A stretch of DNA of 13,688 nt, from assembly GCA_026398575.1 (NCBI GenBank), contig JAPLSP010000740.1:1-13688 (forward strand). The letters are read 5' to 3'. The DNA comes from Candidatus Sumerlaeota bacterium (GTDB lineage: Bacteria; Sumerlaeota; Sumerlaeia; JADFCT01). Positions 1 to 8,209 of this stretch are shown in pieces (the first letter of the stretch is position 1; every line of letters begins with the position of its first letter). The position numbers and the translations under genes were made by a program. The notes beneath the pieces are model-generated. The model was not told where the DNA came from and ran no database searches. It saw only the letters and a list, made by a program, of their open reading frames with translations.

Positions 1-893
1 GGGATATCTACACGCTTTGGCATAATGGCAAATTCGACGCCAGCCTGCCCAAGTTCGGCGACGCGGTAGAGAGGCGGGGAGTGCCGTACATCCTCTGGGG
101 CGCCTCCGTGGGGCCGTTCAGCAGCAACCCCCGGGCCGAAAGGTTCTATCGTCGCCATTTGTCCCGAATCAGCCTGATCACCGCCCGCGAGCGCGACACC
201 GTCAATTATCTGGCCGGCATCGGAGTCTCGTCTAATGTCGTCCCCTGCGCCGATCCCGCCTTTGCCGTGGCGCCGGAGATCGTCAAGGAGCGCTCGGCCG
301 CCAATCGGGAAACGACCATTGCCATCAACCTGAGTCCGCTTTCCGTGCGGCATGCTGACCTGAGTATCGAGCAGGGCGCCGAAGCGCAGGCCGGAATGGT
401 CGAGCGAATCGTCCAGCGTTACAAGGCGCGAGTGATTCTCATCCCGCATGTTGTTAGTGACTTCGCCGAAGGCGATGACGATTTGCGCTATCTGCGGCGG
501 GTCCGGGAGGCGATCGCCGGGCCGTGCAAGAATCGGGTTGAGATCCTGGACACGGATCCGGGATTCATCGCCACCAAGAAAACGCTTATTCAATGCGACC
601 TGGTGATTGCCGCCCGGATGCATTGCGCCATCAACGCCATGGCGGCGCATGTGCCCACTCTGCTGCTCTCCTACAGCCAGAAATCGCTGGGCATGTGCGA
701 GTACATTTACGGGTACCGCGACTGGGTCCACCCCGTAGATGCATTCGGCTCCGACCCCTGCCTGACGATTGTCGGACGGATGCTCGAAGCGCGCAAGCAA
801 ATCCAGGCGAGCCTGGCGGCGCGCATCCCCGAGGTGCAGGCCGATGCACGCCGCCCCCTCCAGGCGCTGAAGCGGCTACTCGCCAAGGGCTGA
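1..893 (+). CDS. Polysaccharide pyruvyl transferase family protein (5' end cut by window)
   Basis: The reading frame is open from base 3 (GAT ATC TAC) with no stop upstream, so the gene begins outside the window; the GTG at 81 is an internal codon, not the start. About 296 residues are visible, roughly the C-terminal three quarters or more of the family. Recognisable blocks are WGASVGPF near 99-122, the ITARERDTVNYL stretch near 177-212, ADPAFAV, the IPHVV strand near 440, and the C-terminal block AARMHCAINAMAAHVP followed by a conserved Y..K (about 610-690), typical of CsaB/WcaK-type enzymes. Members transfer a pyruvyl ketal from phosphoenolpyruvate to a sugar of a cell-surface polymer, in the cytoplasm. 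Here the likely job is acidic decoration of the repeat unit made by the downstream glycosyltransferases (inference). The gene is G+C rich, unlike genes 2 to 8. It ends with TGA at 891-893, followed by a 176-bp gap. Confidence 0.88.
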   Translation, partial: DIYTLWHNGKFDASLPKFGDAVERRGVPYILWGASVGPFSSNPRAERFYRRHLSRISLITARERDTVNYLAGIGVSSNVVPCADPAFAVAPEIVKERSAANRETTIAINLSPLSVRHADLSIEQGAEAQAGMVERIVQRYKARVILIPHVVSDFAEGDDDLRYLRRVREAIAGPCKNRVEILDTDPGFIATKKTLIQCDLVIAARMHCAINAMAAHVPTLLLSYSQKSLGMCEYIYGYRDWVHPVDAFGSDPCLTIVGRMLEARKQIQASLAARIPEVQADARRPLQALKRLLAKG

Positions 894-909
894 ATCCCGA
901 TGCCAGGTT

Positions 910-939
910 CCGGCCGCTGGGCCCCGGCCGCCTAGGGGC
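910..939. repeat. GC-rich short repeats / hairpin after the pyruvyl transferase
   Basis: The octamer CCGGCCGC occurs at 910-917 and 924-931; its core CGGCCG is self-complementary, so the two copies can form a 6-bp stem (911-916 with 925-930). A competing stem pairs GCCCC (921-925) with GGGGC (935-939). No T run follows, so it is not a classical intrinsic terminator. It sits 17 bp after the stop codon and may slow polymerase or protect the upstream transcript end, but it could also be incidental GC-rich sequence. The rest of 894-1069 shows nothing else I recognise. Confidence 0.3.
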
Positions 940-1069
940 TGGCGTCCGCAACCCTCGCTGCCTGTGCCTTGCACTTCCCCTGGCAGACCTACGCGGTCAA
1001 ATCCGCTGTCCCTGACTCTCTGCGTTCTGCATCTGAATGCAAGGCCAAGCGCTTCACGAAAGGTTACGA

Positions 1070-2323
1070 ATGAAAAATCGAAATCTATTAATGGTTTTCC
1101 CTTCGGCATTTGGGGATGGGTGGACGGGGGCTACACCCCGCTTCTTTAGGATCAGCAAGGGATTGCAGGAATATGGCTGGTCAACAACAATGTTGGCTGC
1201 CAGTTTGCCTACCGATAAAAGAATTCACCCGGCGGAAGTTTCCTTTCCAGGCAAGGTGATTCGGACTCCATTCCCGAACGGTCCACATCCACGGTTTATG
1301 GATCGAAAAGGCCTTCGGATGCTCTATCGCTTGGGATGTCAGGCTACCGGTTTTGGAAAACTCTATGAAGATCCGGAGTTGGGATGGACATCTCGACTCC
1401 GCAGTTCTCGCTTCGCTTCTCAGATATTCCCCAAGCCGGATCTTGTGTGGGGAGTCACTAACGGGTATGTCGCTTCACTGTGTGCCAGTCGTGAGATAGC
1501 CAGGCAACTGGGTTGCCCGTGGATAATAGAGGTACAAGATCCTCCCTTTGACACATCGACCGATTCTCACGATCCACAACTCGAATCTTGTTTTAACGAC
1601 GCATCCGCCATCATAACTGTCACCCAATCATGCGCGCGGGAAATATGCAGGAGATATGAGGGGGTGAGTGGCAAGGAACATGTCGTTTACCTGAGTTATA
1701 CCGAAGAAACCCCGGTAGCAGAACAGAGGCGGGCGCCAGAAGATCCGTTCGTGTTTCTGCACGCCGGTGTGCTCTACGGTGGAAAACATCGAAATGCGCG
1801 CAATGTTGTGCGGGCCATGAAGTCATGCTTCGACCGGCACCCAGAACTACAGGGGAAACTGATCTTCCGAATCGCGGGTGGACAGAAAGGGGGAGAGGAG
1901 GTACTGGATTTGGCATACACCTTAGGAATTCCGAAATCTGTTGAATTGTTGGAAGGGGTGGATCACAAAACTGCCCTTTGCCTGATGGATCAGGCTGATA
2001 TGCTGCTTGCTATCAAGTATCCAGATCCTCGATATAATTTACAGATCCCAGGAAAAGTGTTTGATTATCTGGGCAGGCGAAAGCCGATTATCGGCATCAT
2101 GGGGGATTGTGAAGCCGCAGATATTCTGAAGCAGTCGGGGCTCGGCACCGTCTTTGACCATGAGGATGTGGATGGCTTGGCGGATTTTCTGTTTCAGTCA
2201 TATTGCCAGCGGCAAAGTGTGAAGATGCAGTACACACCGAATGAGCAATATATCGAAGGATTCTCGTCGTGGGCCATGGTAAGCCAAGTTAATCGAATTC
2301 TGAATTTGTTATTGGTTAAGTAA
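1070..2323 (+). CDS. GT4-like glycosyltransferase
   Basis: A 417-residue cytoplasmic GT-B glycosyltransferase. I prefer the ATG at 1070 because GAAAGG lies at 1058-1063, at good spacing; an in-frame ATG at 1037 would add 11 residues without a ribosome site. The N-terminal half has the acceptor-domain pattern (hydrophobic strand LLMVFPSAFGDG at the start, WGVTNGYVASLCASREIA, then WIIEVQDPPF and a DASAIITVTQS helix-strand). The C-terminal half begins with a typical donor-domain strand (FVFLHAGVLYGGKHRNARNV), followed by the IAGG loop and IPGKVFDYLGRRKPII, where D332 takes the place of the usual second-half glutamate of the GT4 motif. Family knowledge predicts retaining transfer from a nucleotide sugar; donor and acceptor cannot be read from sequence. 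Base composition is lower in G+C than the preceding gene. It is probably co-transcribed with the GT25 gene, 41 bp downstream. Confidence 0.85.
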   Translation: MKNRNLLMVFPSAFGDGWTGATPRFFRISKGLQEYGWSTTMLAASLPTDKRIHPAEVSFPGKVIRTPFPNGPHPRFMDRKGLRMLYRLGCQATGFGKLYEDPELGWTSRLRSSRFASQIFPKPDLVWGVTNGYVASLCASREIARQLGCPWIIEVQDPPFDTSTDSHDPQLESCFNDASAIITVTQSCAREICRRYEGVSGKEHVVYLSYTEETPVAEQRRAPEDPFVFLHAGVLYGGKHRNARNVVRAMKSCFDRHPELQGKLIFRIAGGQKGGEEVLDLAYTLGIPKSVELLEGVDHKTALCLMDQADMLLAIKYPDPRYNLQIPGKVFDYLGRRKPIIGIMGDCEAADILKQSGLGTVFDHEDVDGLADFLFQSYCQRQSVKMQYTPNEQYIEGFSSWAMVSQVNRILNLLLVK

Positions 2324-2364
2324 CTGCCGTATGATTATGCTCCGCAACACGGAACTGCTCTGAC

Positions 2365-3144
2365 ATGAAAACCTTTATCATCAACATAGCCAAAGACACG
2401 AAGCGCCGCCATTTTATCTCGCGGCAAATGGACAAGTTGAAGTTGGAGCATGAGTACTTCAACGCCATCGTGGGGAAAGATTTGACGACGGCGGAACTCA
2501 GGAGGTCCTACAACCACTCGAAGGCGATGCGGACGCAGTGCAGGGACTTGACCCCCTCAGAGATTGGTTGTGCACTGAGTCATATCGGGATCTACCGGCT
2601 TATATTGGCAAGGCGCCTGCCCATGGCGCTGATCTTGGAAGATGACACCGTCCTTTCCGATGAAATCAATACCATACTTGGCTGTCTGCAGGAGTGCATG
2701 CACTCGGAGCATCCGATGCTGACTCTCCTCTCGCCTGTCCATGGAACAAAGGGAGCTGCTCGCGCCTTGGGAAGTGGCCATCAGATGCAACCTTTCAGCA
2801 GCGGCTTTTTTACAAATGGATATGTGATAACCGCTGCGGGAGCCCGCGCCTTGGTCAAGTTTCTTTACCCGGTCGGGGATGTGGCTGACTGCTGGCGGAG
2901 GCTGCAGCGCCACGGCGTGATCGATCTCTACGCCGTGACGCCTCCGCTGGCCCTTCAGAATCGGGAGGCTTTCGGATCCATAACCAGTGCTGAGATCGGG
3001 AAGTTTCTTAAAGGGCGCGCAAGGTGGTGGAAATACCTGTTCAAGGCCCGCCGCGCCTTCTGGCTGGGGGTGGACCAATCTATAGCGTTCTTCGACCGGC
3101 ATTTCAGGCCGTATGCGGGACTCGACCTGAAGCGGGAGAGGTGA
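2365..3144 (+). CDS. Glycosyltransferase family 25 protein
   Basis: A 259-residue protein, a usual length for bacterial GT25 (LPS core/LOS galactosyltransferase-like) enzymes. The start MKTFIINIAKDTKRR matches the family opening of a short strand followed by a basic stretch. LTPSEIGCALSHIGIYR at about 62-78 is the strongly conserved family block, and ALILEDDTVL with E92-D93-D94 is the acidic metal/nucleotide-sugar motif. A further conserved region, NGYVITAAGARALV, is encoded near 2815-2860. GT25 enzymes are inverting transferases, often adding galactose to LPS or LOS outer core; here the gene sits in a polysaccharide cluster, so a repeat-unit or side-branch role is likely (inference). No strong ribosome site is visible before the ATG; a GGAACTG lies 10-15 bp upstream. 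The next gene starts after only 9 bp, which supports an operon. Confidence 0.88.
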   Translation: MKTFIINIAKDTKRRHFISRQMDKLKLEHEYFNAIVGKDLTTAELRRSYNHSKAMRTQCRDLTPSEIGCALSHIGIYRLILARRLPMALILEDDTVLSDEINTILGCLQECMHSEHPMLTLLSPVHGTKGAARALGSGHQMQPFSSGFFTNGYVITAAGARALVKFLYPVGDVADCWRRLQRHGVIDLYAVTPPLALQNREAFGSITSAEIGKFLKGRARWWKYLFKARRAFWLGVDQSIAFFDRHFRPYAGLDLKRER

Positions 3145-3153
3145 AGACAGGCA

Positions 3154-4035
3154 ATGCGCACAAATACGTATGCATACGCAGACTTAGGTCGTGCCGGACT
3201 GGAAAACATTCTCCTGCCTTGGGCTCGTTGTGAGGTGTATTCCCGCGAGCACAATGTTCGCATGCTTGCTCCACAATGGGTAAGGATCAAGATTGGCCCG
3301 TTGCTTCGGCATGAGATTGACTCTCGTCTATACATGGGGCAATTTGCTAATTCCAGCTATATTCATGGAGTTGAGAAGTGGGCAATTCTGCTGGCAGGCA
3401 GGAAAATAGACGAATTGCGCGCTCGCCAGCTCGGTTCTGAATCTGATATCTCAAGTGGCGCTACTATCCGTCCTACGATAGTTGTGTTTCGAGGGATGGC
3501 AGATGGATTCGCATCCCTGTTCCCCCACCGGCAGTTTTTAGGCAGCCGGTTAGTTGAAATCCTGTCCCCTCGCAATAAGGCTTTGCTTTCCTCTCGGTCA
3601 ACCGATCAAGCAATCGGATGCCATATACGAAGGGGCGATCACGGTCCCTGCTTGAAGCTAGGTGAGATGATACCCTCCAAAGGCCTTTGGAATCTGCCCG
3701 AGCAGTGGTACATCAACTGCATAAGAGATATTCGAAAGATTGTTGGGGCTGTTCCAGTCAACGTGTTTTCAGATGCCTATCCCGGTGAGATCAGCGGCGT
3801 GCTTTCGTTACCGGACACAACTTTAGTGCAGTCTAATCCGGCCATAGTCGACCTGCTCTTGTTATCTAGATGCAGAATAGTGGTAACATCATGGTCCTGG
3901 TTTAGTATGTGGGCAGCGTTTCTCTCTACAAATAAGTCATTATGGTTTCCGTCTCCAGATTTTGAAATATTTAGGAACCATGGATTGCCTGTGGTCTCCA
4001 CAGATCTCTATGGTAACGTAGAAGGCGCCCTGTAG
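3154..4035 (+). CDS. GT11-like (alpha-1,2-fucosyltransferase superfamily) protein
   Basis: A 293-residue protein. The clearest signature is HIRRGD at 157-162, the GDP-binding motif shared by alpha-1,2, alpha-1,6 and O-fucosyltransferases. It is followed by NVFSD (203-207), equivalent to the second GT11 motif, and by DLLLLSRCRIVVTSWSWFS (from D233), equivalent to the third GT11 motif with its S/N-S-T/W-FS-W core. The N-terminal GNQLFQY signature usual in GT11 is replaced by DLGRAGLENILLPWA, so this is a divergent branch; a donor other than GDP-fucose is possible. The ATG at 3154 has GAAGACAGG just upstream, and the start is 9 bp after the GT25 stop. Expected to work in the cytoplasm on a lipid-linked intermediate. 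The fold assignment is firm; the sugar specificity is inference. Confidence 0.75.
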   Translation: MRTNTYAYADLGRAGLENILLPWARCEVYSREHNVRMLAPQWVRIKIGPLLRHEIDSRLYMGQFANSSYIHGVEKWAILLAGRKIDELRARQLGSESDISSGATIRPTIVVFRGMADGFASLFPHRQFLGSRLVEILSPRNKALLSSRSTDQAIGCHIRRGDHGPCLKLGEMIPSKGLWNLPEQWYINCIRDIRKIVGAVPVNVFSDAYPGEISGVLSLPDTTLVQSNPAIVDLLLLSRCRIVVTSWSWFSMWAAFLSTNKSLWFPSPDFEIFRNHGLPVVSTDLYGNVEGAL

Positions 4036-4334
4036 CCACAATCGAACGAACACTTGGGCAGTCGCGACAGCGTTCTGCAGAGGCGCGTCGGTTCAGCAGC
4101 ATTTTCAGTCGCCGCAGCCAGTTTGGCAGATTGGCGACACTCTTAGAGAGGCTTTGCGCATGGCCTAGCAAACAATGGCTTTGGACTGTTCAAGGGCGGA
4201 ATTCATTGCCCGATGCGCCGTGTGACCTACCTTCCCTCCTCCAGGGACGCGTGGCCGGACGGCGCGTAAGTGGATGCGTTTCTCGGCATTTCAACGGAAC
4301 CATCGGTCCAATCTGCATCGGATAGCGAGTGAAC
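4036..4334. other. 299-bp stretch without a convincing gene
   Basis: Between the GT11-like gene and the membrane protein gene. One + strand frame is open from 4017 to 4325 (about 100 codons) but has an ATG only at 4131, no ribosome site there, and an arginine-, tryptophan- and proline-rich translation that I do not recognise. It could be the decayed tail of a lost gene. I see no clear terminator; ACGCG (4247-4251) and CGCGT (4263-4267) can pair weakly. A promoter for the next gene may lie here but no good -35/-10 pair stands out. Confidence 0.4.
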
Positions 4335-5711
4335 ATGTCTCAATCGGACCGCTTTCTTTACTTGATGGCTTCCCCACTAGGTATTGCCAGTGGCTTACTG
4401 CTGCTGGTGTTTTCCGGGGCGCTCGCCTCCGTTCAGGCCCGCTGGGCAGTCTGGGGCGTTATGGCGCTGTTAGTTTTTGCCTCTACGCTTTCGCGTCCGC
4501 CGGAGAGCACGGTGCCGGGGTTCACCCTGGCCACGCCTCTGGAGCAACTGAGCCGAGATGGTCGGAGCTTGACCATGGTCGGCTTGCTGCTTCTGATTTC
4601 TCCTTCGCTCTCTGCCAAGCGGGGGGGCCGTCGGAGGATAGTCTTCGGCCCGATGCTTCTCTATCTGCTCTTCCAACTCGTCTTCTCGTTTATGTACTTT
4701 CTGGCGGGGAATGTGGAGCGGGGGATCTTCGGGCCGATCATCTTTCTGCTGACCTTTGTGGTGTTTGGGATCGGGCTGTCGCGTATGCTGCAAAAGGTGG
4801 CTGATTTGGACAATCTCCTCAAAATGTTGGTAGTGGTTATTCTGGTGATGGTGATGGGAACGGTTTACCAACTGTTTGTGGACCGCACGATGATCATAGC
4901 ACAAGGCCGGCTTTTCGGTCTGACGGGGAATGCGGTGCATTTGGCCTCATATTCCGCGGCGCTCTTTCTGCCCTTGATTGCTGCTGTGCAGCGCCTGAGA
5001 CATCAGCGCCTCTGGTGCCTGCTTGCGCTGTCCTTGGCCGGCTTTCTGGTGGTCTTTCTATTGTGGAGCGGCTCTCGCACGGGCGCCTTGATGACACTAA
5101 CAGGCTTGGGATTGATGTTTCGACATCAACTTCGCCGACTGTTTAAAATCACCATCCTGGTTGCAATCATGGTAATGTTTGCTTGGCAGGTGAGCGATTT
5201 CGGAGAGTCATCCGCTGTTATTCAGGATCGCTTTGGCCGCAATTTATTGGCGAACACTCGTGAGGGCGCTTGGGACCAGATGTTGAATGTTTTCGTCGCG
5301 AATCCATTGTTCGGAAGCATTAAAGATGTTTCCCTTACGGAGAACTCCTACCTGGGAGCGCTTGCCCGTTTCGGCATCGTTGGCACGGCTTCCTTGTTCA
5401 TCAGCATGACAATGGTCCTCATGGCTCTTGTGAAACTAAATCAGAAGCGATCCAGGCTTGGAGAACATGCCATCCTGGTGGATCTCGTGACTGCGGGATT
5501 CTTCTCTCTGGCGATAGGCGCCGTTTTTGAGGGTTTCCTCATGGCCACGCTGACGCCGATGCTCTATATGATCTACATCTATGCGGCACTATGTGCTTTC
5601 CTACTCGACAAAGTTGAAGATGGCGTGTGTGCTTCATATGTGGGGAAATTGGTCCTGCGCAAGATCGAGCACGAACCACAGTCGCCTTGCGCTATGTATC
5701 AGAAGTCTTGA
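4335..5711 (+). CDS. O-antigen ligase / polymerase-like integral membrane protein
   Basis: A 458-residue, highly hydrophobic protein with roughly ten to eleven predicted membrane segments along its length. It carries family marks of the WaaL/Wzy superfamily: GRLFGLTGNAVHLASY between membrane segments, WSGSRTGAL at about 244-252 at a membrane edge, a large extracytoplasmic loop with RFGRNLLANTREGAWDQM (R309 region) and NPLFG, and ENSYLGALARFGIVG from E336 leading back into the membrane. Such proteins either ligate undecaprenyl-linked glycan to an acceptor or polymerise repeat units on the periplasmic face; sequence alone does not separate the two. In a cluster of this kind a polymerase role is at least as likely as ligase (inference). 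ATG 4335 is preferred, with GCGAG just upstream; GTG 4329 is an alternative start. Its TGA at 5709-5711 is directly followed by GTG of the next gene. Confidence 0.83.
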   Translation: MSQSDRFLYLMASPLGIASGLLLLVFSGALASVQARWAVWGVMALLVFASTLSRPPESTVPGFTLATPLEQLSRDGRSLTMVGLLLLISPSLSAKRGGRRRIVFGPMLLYLLFQLVFSFMYFLAGNVERGIFGPIIFLLTFVVFGIGLSRMLQKVADLDNLLKMLVVVILVMVMGTVYQLFVDRTMIIAQGRLFGLTGNAVHLASYSAALFLPLIAAVQRLRHQRLWCLLALSLAGFLVVFLLWSGSRTGALMTLTGLGLMFRHQLRRLFKITILVAIMVMFAWQVSDFGESSAVIQDRFGRNLLANTREGAWDQMLNVFVANPLFGSIKDVSLTENSYLGALARFGIVGTASLFISMTMVLMALVKLNQKRSRLGEHAILVDLVTAGFFSLAIGAVFEGFLMATLTPMLYMIYIYAALCAFLLDKVEDGVCASYVGKLVLRKIEHEPQSPCAMYQKS

Positions 5712-6836
5712 GTGGATGAGATGGAGAAACTTGCGATCATGGTTAATTCTATGCCTCCTTTGAAAGTGGCCATGTGTTGGGCTGGATTCTCGGGATATCT
5801 TGTTGCATGCTGGAAGGAACTGGCCAAAGCACCTAGTATCGAATTGCGGGTATTTGCCTATACTTCTCAGCGTCCGTATCATCCTGACATAGTCTCGGGA
5901 CTAGACTGCACTTTTCTGAAAACCGGTGAGCCAAATGGCTTGGCCGATATGATACTACAGTTTGATCCAGATATTATCGTCATAGGCGGTTGGGCGTATC
6001 CAGAGATGAACGGGCTTCCATTTCACCAAAAACTAGTGGCGAGAAAATTCGTATTAGGAATGGATACACCTTGGAGGGGAGACTGGCGGCAGAAAATGGC
6101 GCGATGGAAGATTGGGAGATTGATGGACCGCGTGGACGCGGTCATCGTTGCGGGGGAACGCAGTTGGCAGTATGCCCGTCATCTAGGTGTTGCTGAGGCA
6201 AAGATTTATCGTGGGTTTTACGGCATTGACTATGCCGCATTTGAGCCAGCTTATAGCCTGCGCCAGGCATTGGAAGGGGGGTGGCCGCGAAGTTTCCTAT
6301 ACATTGGCCGCTATATCGATGAAAAAGGAATTGATGTCTTATTGGAATCCTACAAGTTCTATCGCTCGATGGTACGCAATCCCTGGCCACTAAATTGTTG
6401 TGGGACTGGACCTTGGATGGAGAGGATAACCCAGGCGGAGGGCGTGCTTGATCTCGGTTTTGTTCAACCAGCAAGTCTGAGGACTGTGTTTGCCAACCAG
6501 GGAGTGTTTGTTCTGACCAGCCGTTATGAGCCATGGGGGATTGTGATCGCGGAGGCGGCCGCCGCCGGCTTGCCCATTATCTGTACTGAGGCATGTGGCG
6601 CGAGCATTGAGATTGTGCGTTCTATGTACACCGGAATAACCGTGGGGACAGGCGATGCCCGTAGGTTCGCTCGGGCCATGCTGTGGATGCACGAGAATCA
6701 TGCTCGTCTTCCGGAGATGGGCCGTCGGGCCCAAACATTCGCCGCGGCTTACTCGGCGGAAGCTTGGACTGCGCGATGGCTTCATATGTTCCACGCTTTG
6801 TCTCAAAAGCACAGTCATGACGATTATCTAGAATAA
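5712..6836 (+). CDS. GT4 glycosyltransferase
   Basis: A protein of up to 374 residues with a GT-B fold. Donor-domain features are clear: FLYIGRYIDEKGIDVLLES (about 195-213), CGTGPW, LGFVQPASLRTVF, and SRYEPWGIVIAEAAAAGLP with the GT4 EX7E pair at E273 and E281. The N-terminal half contains VIVAGERSWQYARHLGV, a usual acceptor-domain helix. The exact start is uncertain: GTG 5712 directly abuts the preceding TGA and has AGAAG 7 bp upstream, while in-frame ATGs lie at 5721, 5739 and 5751; the last would give the compact N-terminus MPPLKVAMCW, which looks like a first strand. Abutting genes suggest translational coupling with the membrane protein. Role: transfer of one sugar from an activated nucleotide donor onto the growing repeat; the sugar cannot be named. 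Confidence 0.88.
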   Translation: MDEMEKLAIMVNSMPPLKVAMCWAGFSGYLVACWKELAKAPSIELRVFAYTSQRPYHPDIVSGLDCTFLKTGEPNGLADMILQFDPDIIVIGGWAYPEMNGLPFHQKLVARKFVLGMDTPWRGDWRQKMARWKIGRLMDRVDAVIVAGERSWQYARHLGVAEAKIYRGFYGIDYAAFEPAYSLRQALEGGWPRSFLYIGRYIDEKGIDVLLESYKFYRSMVRNPWPLNCCGTGPWMERITQAEGVLDLGFVQPASLRTVFANQGVFVLTSRYEPWGIVIAEAAAAGLPIICTEACGASIEIVRSMYTGITVGTGDARRFARAMLWMHENHARLPEMGRRAQTFAAAYSAEAWTARWLHMFHALSQKHSHDDYLE

Positions 6837-6897
6837 GAATCAGTGTTGTTGGTTAAGAAACCGGATGGATTATGGGAGCAGTTTTGCTTGTGTGAAC

Positions 6898-6906
6898 AAG
6901 GAGGTG
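6898..6906 (+). promoter_or_regulatory. Near-perfect Shine-Dalgarno deciding the capA start
   Basis: AAGGAGGTG lies 6 bp before ATG 6913 and matches the 16S rRNA anti-Shine-Dalgarno almost fully. It is the strongest ribosome site in the window and argues that translation starts at 6913, not at the in-frame ATG 6865, which would add 16 residues lacking family similarity. Confidence 0.8.
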
Positions 6907-6912
6907 GCTTTG

Positions 6913-8097
6913 ATGATTCTCGCTGGTGACTACATTCCGAAGAACAAACCAAGTATACTATGCTTGAATGATTCATGTGTTCTATGCAATTTGGAGGGAC
7001 CGATTCTAAATCCAAAGAATCTCCCTTCTCCAGCTCGAAAAGCAGGAGTCTCTCTATATTCAACAAGGTTGCCTGATCAAATATTTCGAATGAATTTCTC
7101 ACTCGCGAATAATCATATTATGGACTTCGGTCGAGAAGGACTTTGTCAGACCTTTGATTACCTTGGGGAAATAGGAGCGAATGCCGCAGGTTCTGGAATG
7201 GACTTGCTTCAAGCCCGCAGCCCGATGGTAGTAAACGATTCTGGTAGAAAGATCGGTGTGATCAGCTGCTGCGAGGCGCAATTTGGGGTTGCACGAGTTG
7301 ATCGGGCTGGAGTTGCGGAGTTAGGACCTTGGGTGATTCCTGCCATACGCCATCTTCGCAAACAAGTGCATGCCGTGGTTGTGTCGGTTCATTTGGCCCT
7401 AGAGATGTCTCCTTGGCCATCTCCAACTATCCAAGATCTGTATAGATCGTGGATTGATGAAGGCGCAAGTATTGTGCATGGTCATCACTCGCATATTCCA
7501 CAGGGCATTGAAGCCTATGGCAACGGCATAATTGCCTATGGATTGGGTAACTTTGTGGTGGACCCTGAATGGTGGAATGGCCGTAACACGCTTTGGTCCC
7601 AGGCTGTGGGAATCGATTGGAGCATTGAACCTTTTTCCTGGCAGTCTTTCACGCTCGAGGTCCGCCAAGCGAAGGAAGTCATTGTTGTAGAGCGAAGCAG
7701 CGATGAGGAGTCTGCATCGCATCGGTCATATCTGGAGGTCGTCAATGCGCCCTTGTATGATCGTCCCTTACTGGAATCGATCTGGCAAGAAGCTGCAATA
7801 CGCAGTTACTTTCAGCTATATGCCGATACATTGCGATCTCCATCGGTTGTTTATAGAAAACTTGGATTGAAATCAAGACTTAAGTCACTAATGGCCGCTG
7901 GAAAAGATGTATCTCGAGCAATAATCGGAAGGGATTTCCGAACTCGACGATCGGATCATCTTGCACTTACCTGTTTTAACTATTTCAGCAGCCTTAGTCA
8001 TATAGAGACTGTGCGGACTGCAATGGGGGTCTTAGCAGGAGTAGTACCCGATCTCAGGACAGATGCATCAAGGAAGATAGCTGATGCTCTGATGTGA
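6913..8097 (+). CDS. CapA family protein (poly-gamma-glutamate capsule type)
   Basis: A 394-residue protein of the CapA/PgsA family, related to calcineurin-like metallophosphatases. Motifs in order: AGD at 4-6, NLEGP at 26-30, ANNHIMDFG with N66-N67-H68, HLALE at 160-164 where most relatives have HWGxE, HGHHSH at 189-194, and the closing AYGLGNFV strand. The last 150 residues are less conserved and may form a specific C-terminal region. In Bacillus, CapA is part of membrane poly-gamma-glutamate synthesis and transport; in sugar clusters family members have undefined roles, perhaps in attaching or removing amino-acyl or acyl groups. No signal peptide or membrane anchor is apparent at the chosen start, so a cytoplasmic location is likely, unlike the anchored Bacillus protein. 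Local G+C is low (22 of 60 bases in 6961-7020). It is followed by the CapK-like gene. Confidence 0.85.
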   Translation: MILAGDYIPKNKPSILCLNDSCVLCNLEGPILNPKNLPSPARKAGVSLYSTRLPDQIFRMNFSLANNHIMDFGREGLCQTFDYLGEIGANAAGSGMDLLQARSPMVVNDSGRKIGVISCCEAQFGVARVDRAGVAELGPWVIPAIRHLRKQVHAVVVSVHLALEMSPWPSPTIQDLYRSWIDEGASIVHGHHSHIPQGIEAYGNGIIAYGLGNFVVDPEWWNGRNTLWSQAVGIDWSIEPFSWQSFTLEVRQAKEVIVVERSSDEESASHRSYLEVVNAPLYDRPLLESIWQEAAIRSYFQLYADTLRSPSVVYRKLGLKSRLKSLMAAGKDVSRAIIGRDFRTRRSDHLALTCFNYFSSLSHIETVRTAMGVLAGVVPDLRTDASRKIADALM

Positions 8098-8142
8098 TGT
8101 TCTATTGGATGAGACTGTTATTGTTTCGGCAGTAGAGTCGGA

Positions 8143-8171
8143 TTGTCACCGAATTAACCATAGTCTATGCG
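8143..8171 (+). promoter_or_regulatory. Weak candidate sigma70 promoter before the CapK-like gene
   Basis: TTGTCA (8143-8148, 5 of 6 to consensus) is followed after 17 bp by TATGCG (8166-8171, 3 of 6), inside the 112-bp gap before the ATG at 8210. The -10 is poor, so this is only a candidate for an internal promoter; readthrough from upstream is equally possible. Confidence 0.2.
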
Positions 8172-8209
8172 GGTTTCCGTCCAGTTCAAAGGATAAGGCC
8201 TAGAAATCA

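Noticed and set aside
81..893. GTG at 81 as the start of the pyruvyl transferase
   Set aside because: The frame is open to base 3 with family-like residues upstream (DIYTLWHNGKF), so the gene is simply cut by the window edge.
3167..3178. Perfect 12-bp palindrome CGTATGCATACG near the GT11-like start
   Set aside because: A few such palindromes are expected by chance in a window of this size and this one is inside coding sequence; no second copy was noticed.
6865..6912. Upstream ATG 6865 as the CapA start
   Set aside because: The near-perfect Shine-Dalgarno at 6898-6906 and the family-typical N-terminus MILAGD both favour 6913.
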